Source: CAWELS01 sp964468205
GTDB taxonomy: Bacteria > Acidobacteriota > Terriglobia > Bryobacterales > Bryobacteraceae
NCBI GenBank assembly: GCA_964468205.1
Contig: CAYXVG010000008.1
Span: 1 to 64,000, forward strand
DNA length: 64,000 nucleotides
Direction of reading: 5' to 3'
Shown: positions 59,501 to 64,000 of the stretch, piece after piece
Layout: each line of letters opens with the position of its first letter
Position numbering within the stretch: the first letter of the stretch is position 1
Notes under the pieces: generated by a model
Databases searched by the model: none
The model's input: only the letters and a program-made list of their open reading frames with translations
What the model was told of the DNA's origin: nothing
Translations under genes and position numbers: made by a program

Positions 59501-59863
59501 CAATCCCTCGGAGGATTGGGACTCCTATTGGGAACGGTCGGCTTGGCCGTGGTGCTGTTGCGCAACGTGCTGGAGCGGCGGCGGGAGTTGGCGCTGCTAC
59601 GGGCGGTCGGATTTCGTCCGGGCGATCTGGCGCTCACCGTGATTGCCGAGAATGTGCTTATCGTCCTCGCAGGAATCGTAATTGGCTCCGCCACGGCCGT
59701 GGTGGCGATCGTACCAGCTCTCGCAGGACGCGGAGGAACGATATCGCCATTGTCACTGCTGCTGCTCCTCGGAGGCATCTTCGCTATTGGACTGCTGTCA
59801 TCGGTGGCGGCAACCCGGGCGGCAACCCGGGCGCCCTTGCTTGCAGCACTCCGCTCGGAGTAA
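56597..59863 (+). CDS. large FtsX-type ABC permease
   Basis: This 1088-residue permease has one N-terminal helix (LAVTAGVATAVAVLAGALLV), a large periplasmic region, and an FtsX core at about 485-610 (YFVYFSFFLVVSALLLAGLF, EGLVLAILGALLGCAGAIAY, LWLAAGALGGVIAAFIALFL). Two further helices near 635-680 and one near 710-735 follow, then a second periplasmic domain and a C-terminal FtsX core (GGLGLLLGTVGLAVVLLRNV, ENVLIVLAGIVIGSATAVVA, LLLLLGGIFAIGLLSSVAAT). So both halves of a type VII ABC permease are in one chain. It probably moves lipoproteins or lipids across the periplasm. Confidence 0.85.
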   Translation: MRPTTLVWRGLVHYWRTNLAVTAGVATAVAVLAGALLVGESVRTSLRNIVLDRLGNTGSALASNTFLRAELAAAFDDATPLISLTGVARDQATGRFAAGVNIYAVDDRFWSFHRTDRSGPPRGEAWLSEPLAEELGIAEGDGLLVGFEEQSYIPAESVHGRKEDSTRTLRFTFAGVVPREEAGEFSLAVHQGTVKAVFVSLEDLQSELGMEGQANLILVAPEVENPPRILSRSFALADMGLRLLSLPAQGVIQIEARSGILPDSLAAVIEQTIRNAGFQPTRVLTYLANTMRQGDREIPYSLVAATSEVEPADSEAQIFLNRWAARDLGASIGDTIELDYYLWRDDNRLETASASFRLAGVRPLERDAELAPEYPGITDSEDVTDWDPPFPVDLNRIRPQDEEYWDEYRTTPKAFLPLDTGQELWSSRWGSLTAIRVPVPSEESAAGALSKLQQELLEAINPLEHGLRILPARQLGLEGSRGATDFGEYFVYFSFFLVVSALLLAGLFFRLGVEQRVRETGLLEAVGIPPAQVLRLFAIEGLVLAILGALLGCAGAIAYCELILYGLRTWWVDAVGTTDIELAADPLWLAAGALGGVIAAFIALFLTLRSLGKISPRSRLGGVVAPVGHASGRARRFRQAGAASGVLAFLLLGSAATGVLPQAAGFFGAGTLLLIAALCFLRVWIEARGVASVGGAGLVAVLRLGFRNAAYRPGRTVLAVGLLAAAIFLIIAVDSFRLTEPEDLANPQSPTGGFRLIAESALPVYQNPSTGHGREALALDDLEEVSIVPFRLRAGDDVSCLNLYRPENPRVLGATRDFLESNRFRFQASLAGTEAERANPWRLLMRPPADGVIPAAVAANSMTYILHRELGDTIEIPVAGRTVRLRLVAALADSVFQRELIISEENFRSAFADLGGYRVFLIETPEAAAQTVTDRLEDYLSDYGFDVVSTRDTLARFHRIENTYLSTFQSLGGLGLLLGTVGLAVVLLRNVLERRRELALLRAVGFRPGDLALTVIAENVLIVLAGIVIGSATAVVAIVPALAGRGGTISPLSLLLLLGGIFAIGLLSSVAATRAATRAPLLAALRSE

Positions 59864-59872
59864 CTATTGATT

Positions 59873-61096
59873 ATGCGGCTCTGTAATCCTGCGCTCTTTG
59901 TCTTGATTTGTCTCGCGGCTCTGCCCGCGCAGGATTGGCCTCAGTGGCGCGGCCCGGGGCGCAACGGCGTGGCCGAGGGCGTCAAGCTCCCCGGAGAGTG
60001 GCCGGAGCGGCTGTCCCGGAAGTGGAAGGTCGAAGTGGGCGAGGGGCATTCGTCTCCGCTGGTCGTGGATGGCAGAATCTATCAATTCGCGCGCCGCGGC
60101 GAGATGGAAAACCTGCGGGCTATTGAACCGGATTCCGGCAAGATCCTCTGGGTCACTGGATACGCGGCGCCCTACGAGATGAATCCCGCGGCGCTGGGGC
60201 ACGGGAAAGGCCCCAAGTCGACACCGGTAGCCCATAGTGGGCGGATCTACACTCTGGGCGTCAGCGGGATCCTCTCCTGCTTCGATCAGCAGACGGGAAA
60301 GCAGCTATGGAAGAAGAGTTTCGCGGACCGTTTCCGGCGCACTTCGCCGCTCTACGGCGCCGCGATGTCCCCGATAGTGTATAAGAACTCGCTCATTGCG
60401 CACGTCGGCGGCCACGGCGGCGGAGCGATGATCTCCGTTGACCTCGAATCCGGGAAAGAGCTTTGGTCATGGGCGGAGGACGGGCCGGGCTATACATCTC
60501 CGCTGATCGTGGAGCTTGGCGGCGTCACCCAGCTTGTGACGCAAAGCCAGGACAAGAATGTCGGCCTATCGCCGGAAGACGGAAAACTGCTGTGGGAAAT
60601 GCCCTTCAAGACACCTTACACCCAGAACATCGTGACCCCTGTGGTGCGAGAGGGACTTCTGATTTTTTCCGGACTGCAGAGCCCGACGATGGCGCTGCGG
60701 CTGAAGAATACCGGCGGCAAATGGGATGTGGAGAAGGTCTGGGAGAATCGGGACGCCTACATGTATATGAGTTCGCCCGTCGTCGCGAGCGGCTCCCTGG
60801 TCGGGTTCAGCGGGCGCAACAGCGGCCAGTTTTTCTGCCAGAACCTCGCAACCGGCGAGATCACCTGGCGTGGCCGGCCGAGAAGTGGGGAAAACGCCTC
60901 GATTATTCGCGCCGGGGAGAACGTCCTCCTTCTGACCGACGAGGCGGAACTTGCTGTCGCCGAGGTGAGGAACGGCTCCCTTGCGATCGTGAAAACCTAC
61001 TCCGTAGCCGATAGCCCCACGTGGGCCCACCCAGCTCCCATCGAAGGGGGGCTGCTCGTGAAGGACCTCGACAGCCTCACCCGCTGGGAATGGTGA
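59873..61096 (+). CDS. secreted PQQ-like beta-propeller protein
   Basis: This 407-residue protein has a signal peptide (CNPALFVLICLAALPAQ) followed by DWPQWRGPGRNGVAEGVKLP, the usual start of Planctomycete/Acidobacteria PQQ-like propellers. Propeller blades follow with alternating W motifs: IEPDSGKILWVTGYAAPYEM, FDQQTGKQLWKKSFADRFRR, VDLESGKELWSWAEDGPGYT and SPEDGKLLWEMPFKTPYTQN. There are no catalytic residues for quinoprotein dehydrogenases, so it is a binding/structural propeller. The ATG at 59873 is preferred to TTG 59867. It is the third gene of the ABC operon. Confidence 0.82.
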   Translation: MRLCNPALFVLICLAALPAQDWPQWRGPGRNGVAEGVKLPGEWPERLSRKWKVEVGEGHSSPLVVDGRIYQFARRGEMENLRAIEPDSGKILWVTGYAAPYEMNPAALGHGKGPKSTPVAHSGRIYTLGVSGILSCFDQQTGKQLWKKSFADRFRRTSPLYGAAMSPIVYKNSLIAHVGGHGGGAMISVDLESGKELWSWAEDGPGYTSPLIVELGGVTQLVTQSQDKNVGLSPEDGKLLWEMPFKTPYTQNIVTPVVREGLLIFSGLQSPTMALRLKNTGGKWDVEKVWENRDAYMYMSSPVVASGSLVGFSGRNSGQFFCQNLATGEITWRGRPRSGENASIIRAGENVLLLTDEAELAVAEVRNGSLAIVKTYSVADSPTWAHPAPIEGGLLVKDLDSLTRWEW

Positions 61097-61099
61097 CCG

Positions 61100-61501
61100 C
61101 TACTCGGATTCCGGCTCGAAATCGAGAGCGGCGGAGTTGATGCAGTACCGTTGTCCGGTGGGCTGGGGACCGTCGGGGAAGACGTGACCGAGGTGGGCGT
61201 CACACTGTTTGCACTTTACCTCGGTGCGGACCATGCCCAGACTGGTGTCGGTTACGGTAGCGGTGCTTTCCCCGGCGGGCGCCGTGAAACTCGGCCATCC
61301 GGAGCCGGAATCGAACTTCGTGCCGGACTCGAAAAGGGGAGCGCCGCAACAGACGCAGCGATACATTCCATCTTCGTAGTGTTTGTTGAATTTGCCGGTG
61401 AAGGCCCTTTCAGTAGCGCCCCGCCGCGTTACCTCGAAAGCCAGCGGCGATAGCTTCTCACGCCATTCTTCCTCGGTTTTGTTGCGCTTTTCGTCACTCA
61501 C
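61100..61501 (-). CDS. msrB: methionine sulfoxide reductase B
   Basis: This 133-residue protein has the MsrB fold: FEVTRRGATERAFTGKFNKH, zinc cysteines C49/C52 in MYRCVCCGAPLFE and C97/C100 in EVKCKQCDAHLGHVF, GSGWPSFT, and the catalytic Cys120 in GQRYCINSAALDFEP. It reduces methionine-R-sulfoxide. No signal peptide, so it is cytosolic. Start is GTG at 61501 with GGAG about 9 nt upstream. Convergent with the propeller gene. Confidence 0.92.
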   Translation of the reverse strand: MSDEKRNKTEEEWREKLSPLAFEVTRRGATERAFTGKFNKHYEDGMYRCVCCGAPLFESGTKFDSGSGWPSFTAPAGESTATVTDTSLGMVRTEVKCKQCDAHLGHVFPDGPQPTGQRYCINSAALDFEPESE

Positions 61502-61624
61502 GGAGATTCTCCTTGAGGCATACTCTAAAGTAAAGTAGATGAACGCCTTACGAATGAGGATTCATTCGCCGGAAAGCGGACTTGCGGCATGTAGAGAACT
61601 CTCGCCACAGCCGATTAAGGAGAG

Positions 61625-62662
61625 GTGATATTGGAGGACTCGTCGCACTGGTCGTTTCGCCAGCGAGCACGGGCGTGGCTTGCGTCCATGACTTCTGACG
61701 AAGACCAGCCCCATTCGCGAGCCTTTGACGCGGCGGGACAGCGGGTCCTGCTACTTGAAACTGCTCGCCTATCGGCGAACCAGACAATCGACGGCTTTCT
61801 TTTGGTAAAGGGCGACTTTGCGTGTGGGGCCTCGTGCCGATTCGATCGCGCGGTATACGTGGCAGGTAGTTGCGAAATTGGCAAGGGGTCTACGTTGGAG
61901 AGGATCGAGGTCGACGGCAGCCTGCACCTAGGACCCTTGGTGACGGTGAACAGAGTAGCAGATTGTAACGGTCCATTGGAGATCCGGTCCGGTTGCAGGG
62001 TCCTAGGCCTCGCATATTCCCGCAAAGCGGTCCGCCTTGGTTTTCAGGCGTGGGCGAAGGATATCTTCGCTCCGAAGATACTGACGCCGTCCGGGATTCG
62101 CCCGCCGCGTCCGCGACGGCAGTCCGGCGCCGCGGCGGCAATAGAACTGGAAGCACCGGGAAGGCGCCTCGACAGCCGGGGATTGCGGCGCGCCGGCATC
62201 GATTCCAGCCGGCTTCGCGCACTGGCCAGCGGAGCCTGGCTCCACGATGGAAGTTTGTGCCTCGAGCAGCCTCTGCTGGCGGCTTGCGATTTCGTGGTCG
62301 ACGGAAGTCTCTCCGCCTTCCCAGGCAGTTTGTTTGAGGGCCGGCTCGATGTGAAGGGGAGCGCCAACCTTGGAGCGGAAACCGTCACCAGGGGCAGCGT
62401 AACCGCCGGCGGAGATCTCGACCTGGGTCCGCGATGCGTTTTTCAGGGAAATCTGATCGCCCGGCAGATGATGCACCTTTCGCAGGGAGTGAGGGGTCTG
62501 GCCGAGGGCCGGCCCGTGATCGCGCGCGCGACAGGAGAGGTGGTATTAGAAGAGGATGTCGCGGTTCGAGGAAGGCTCAGTTCGGGCTGCCGGGTGGTAG
62601 CACTGGCGGCGGACATCTCCGCCGCAGTTCCCGACCGGGCGGCCGCGGCGGAAAGGAAGTGA
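61625..62662 (+). CDS. bactofilin-like / polymer-forming beta-helix protein
   Basis: This 345-residue protein contains repeated short beta strands typical of polymer-forming proteins: RLSANQTIDGFLLVKGDFAC, ERIEVDGSLHLGPLVTVNRV and, in the second half, FVVDGSLSAFPGSLFEGRLD, VKGSANLGAETVTRGSVTAG and GDLDLGPRCVFQGNLIARQM. Bactofilins polymerise into cytoskeletal filaments. The two beta-helix halves are separated by a basic linker rich in Arg and Pro (IRPPRPRRQSG). Start GTG 61625 or TTG 61631; the latter has better GGAG spacing. Alternative: a secreted beta-helix, but no signal is seen. Confidence 0.6.
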   Translation: MILEDSSHWSFRQRARAWLASMTSDEDQPHSRAFDAAGQRVLLLETARLSANQTIDGFLLVKGDFACGASCRFDRAVYVAGSCEIGKGSTLERIEVDGSLHLGPLVTVNRVADCNGPLEIRSGCRVLGLAYSRKAVRLGFQAWAKDIFAPKILTPSGIRPPRPRRQSGAAAAIELEAPGRRLDSRGLRRAGIDSSRLRALASGAWLHDGSLCLEQPLLAACDFVVDGSLSAFPGSLFEGRLDVKGSANLGAETVTRGSVTAGGDLDLGPRCVFQGNLIARQMMHLSQGVRGLAEGRPVIARATGEVVLEEDVAVRGRLSSGCRVVALAADISAAVPDRAAAAERK

Positions 62663-62898
62663 GAAATCCTCGCCGGAAATCTGATACTATCCTGTACATC
62701 AGAGGTTTAGCTGTAAAGTGCGAAACGAAGCCGCTAGACAATGCACGTGGTTCCGTCTACACTTAGGGCTAGTGATAGAGGTGAACCCGAAGCGTTTCAT
62801 AAGCCGCCCAAAAAGCGACGAGAGGCGTTTCCGGTTGCCTACTTTTTCGAAAGGGGACACCGCCGCAGCCAGCGCGGCCATTTGAACGACCGTAGTTA
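62663..62898. other. infC upstream region
   Basis: Two overlapping short frames (plus 62772-62885 and minus 62699-62881) exist, but neither has supporting signals. The infC leader probably lies here; no thrS gene precedes infC, unlike in many bacteria. Confidence 0.35.
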
Positions 62899-63492
62899 AT
62901 GTTTCCTCGCAGAAGATTCCCCCCCAGGCGTCCCAGAATACGGGAGAACGTCAACGAAAACATCCGCGCGCGGGAGGTCCGGGTAGTCTTTCCCGGAGGG
63001 GAGGTTGAAGTACTTCCCACCCACGCCGCAATCCGCAAAGCTAAGGAACAGGGTCTCGATCTGATCCTCGTCTCGCCCACTGCCGTGCCACCCGTCGCCA
63101 AAGCGATGGACTACGGACAGTGGCAGTACGAGCAGAAGAAGAGACAAAGCGAACAAAAGAAGAAGCAGCACGTCATCCAGGTGAAGGAAGTGAAGTTCCG
63201 GCCGAATACGGATGACCATGACTACGATTTCAAGAAGAAACACGCGATCCGTTTTCTCGCCGAAGGGAACCGGGTAAAGGCTGTCGTCCAGTTTCGCGGC
63301 CGCGAGATCGCTCATGTCGATCTCGGCAAGAAATTGCTAATTCGTTTTGCCAAGGATCTCGAGGAATACGGAGACGTCGAGGGCCACCCACGGTTAGAAG
63401 GGCGGAACGCTCACCTCATCATTTCTCCGGTGAAGACCCGGAAGAAAGAGAAAGAGAAGCCGGAGCCCGAGAAGCCGGAACGCGAAGTGTAG
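62899..63492 (+). CDS. infC: translation initiation factor IF-3
   Basis: This 197-residue protein is a standard IF-3: basic N-terminus, RIRENVNENIRAREVRVVFP, then PTHAAIRKAKEQGLDLILVS and PVAKAMDYGQWQYEQKKRQS, linker helix with Lys, and C-domain VKEVKFRPNTDDHDYDFKKK, VVQFRGREIAHVDLGKKLLI. The tail is Lys/Glu-rich. It binds the 30S subunit and checks start-codon pairing. The ATG follows a TAG two codons upstream and no ribosome-binding site is apparent; the usual infC start is ATT in many bacteria. Confidence 0.93.
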   Translation: MFPRRRFPPRRPRIRENVNENIRAREVRVVFPGGEVEVLPTHAAIRKAKEQGLDLILVSPTAVPPVAKAMDYGQWQYEQKKRQSEQKKKQHVIQVKEVKFRPNTDDHDYDFKKKHAIRFLAEGNRVKAVVQFRGREIAHVDLGKKLLIRFAKDLEEYGDVEGHPRLEGRNAHLIISPVKTRKKEKEKPEPEKPEREV

Positions 63493-63505
63493 AAGTCTCC
63501 ATCCG

Positions 63506-63525
63506 GGTGGCAGGTTGTTGCCACC
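63506..63525. terminator. hairpin between convergent infC and HNH genes
   Basis: GGTGGCA (63506-63512) pairs with TGCCACC (63519-63525) around a 6-nt loop. It lies after the infC stop in the gap before the convergent HNH gene. No T-run follows on the plus strand, so its terminator strength is uncertain. Confidence 0.4.
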
Positions 63526-63567
63526 GTTCCCGGCCTGCACCCGGAGGGCACTCACGCGGCCAGACCG

Positions 63568-64000
63568 CTAATAAAAGAGATACTTGCGCCACTGATCATC
63601 AGTCCTGCCGAGCATTCGCATGAGATGACGGCTGGTGTGCATGGTGAAGGGTTTGGGCTGGCGGGCTAAGCTCATCTCCGCTTCTTCGGGCGTGCGGTTG
63701 CCCTTTTTGTTATTACAGCAGATGCAACTCGCCACAAGATTCTCCCAAGTTGAGGCGCCGCCCCGCGACCGGGGTATCACGTGGTCCATTGTCAACTCGC
63801 CGGCGGGAGCGCGCAATCCGCAGTATTGGCAAGTAAACCGATCGCGCAGAAGGATGTTCTTTCGTGACAACGATCGCGGTTGCCGGGGAATCCGACGGTA
63901 TTCGAGGAGGCGGATCACAGACGGTAGGTTCATGCACATGCGGGCCGAGGCAATCGTGTCCGCTTCGTCCTCCTCGGCAGATGCCACTCCTTTAAGCACG
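63568..64000 (-). CDS. HNH endonuclease (partial, runs off the right edge)
   Basis: The visible 143 residues are the C-terminal part of a HNH protein: LPSVIRLLEYRRIPRQPRSL, then SRKNILLRDRFTCQYCGLRA (CxxC), ELTMDHVIPRSRGGASTWEN (the H/D/H active-site core) and LVASCICCNNKKGNRTPEEA (second CxxC). The family is usually about 180-190 residues with an N-terminal VLVLNxSYxPIxV segment, which is missing here because the reading continues past the edge. It is a small DNA endonuclease often found in acidobacterial and proteobacterial genomes; function unproven. Confidence 0.85.
   Translation of the reverse strand, partial: VLKGVASAEEDEADTIASARMCMNLPSVIRLLEYRRIPRQPRSLSRKNILLRDRFTCQYCGLRAPAGELTMDHVIPRSRGGASTWENLVASCICCNNKKGNRTPEEAEMSLARQPKPFTMHTSRHLMRMLGRTDDQWRKYLFY

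Noticed and set aside
62699..62881. Minus-strand 60-codon frame upstream of infC
   Set aside because: Looks protein-like for a stretch (SPFEKVGNRKRLSSLFGRLM) but lacks a ribosome-binding site and lies in the infC leader.

Overview
The window is GC-rich (estimated by eye at low 60s percent), densely coded bacterial chromosome, with genes on both strands and short operons. Gene content suggests an Acidobacteriota of the Solibacter/Bryobacter type: many catabolic enzymes with twin-arginine signals, TonB receptors with an N-terminal carboxypeptidase-regulatory-like domain, GH78 and GH130 enzymes, PQQ-type propellers and FtsX-type permeases. This placement is inference; there is no rRNA here. The only RNA gene is tRNA-Cys at 35734-35808.

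Region 1 (1-7.2 kb) is a decay zone around a few intact genes. It holds a collapsed MntA/HepT-like toxin-antitoxin pair, a frameshifted nucleotidyltransferase relic, a beta-lactamase fragment abutting an XRE gene broken by a 37-bp direct repeat, an apparently intact ParE-type toxin-antitoxin pair, and a miniature Rhs-core relic. Intact genes between them are a two-domain thioredoxin protein, a GH78 rhamnosidase, a DUF427 protein and a HAD phosphatase.

Region 2 (7.2-20.1 kb) is catabolic. An exported enolase-superfamily enzyme, DUF302 protein, sensor kinase, J-domain/WG-repeat protein, radical SAM protein and isochorismatase-family hydrolase lead to a compact module of secreted deacetylase, SelA-like PLP enzyme with a Tat/lipoprotein signal, and Tat-signal RidA. 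The PLP enzyme and RidA are divergent from one short promoter region. A GT2 and an exported UxuA-like sugar-acid dehydratase follow. The predicted export of a PLP enzyme together with its usual damage-control partner RidA is the most unusual feature here.

Region 3 (20-35.4 kb) holds two TonB receptor systems. One lies with a membrane protein and a triple helix-hairpin-helix protein. The other is an operon of siderophore receptor, PepSY membrane protein and a 59-residue membrane protein. Between them are a regulator, an internally deleted GT4, a GH130 phosphorylase, a radical SAM protein and an RhlE-type helicase.

Region 4 (35.4-64 kb) carries tRNA-Cys, a membrane pyrophosphatase, a serine hydrolase, a double-SIS sugar isomerase, an orphan secretin divergent from an unusual AAA ATPase, YggX, a secreted esterase, an MBL hydrolase, an FG-GAP protein, an rmlA-rmlC-rmlB operon without rmlD, a four-domain acyl-CoA synthetase/GNAT protein, an aldo-keto reductase with a Tat signal, a LolD-like ABC system with a 1088-residue permease, a PQQ propeller protein, MsrB, a bactofilin-like protein, infC and a partial HNH endonuclease running off the right edge.
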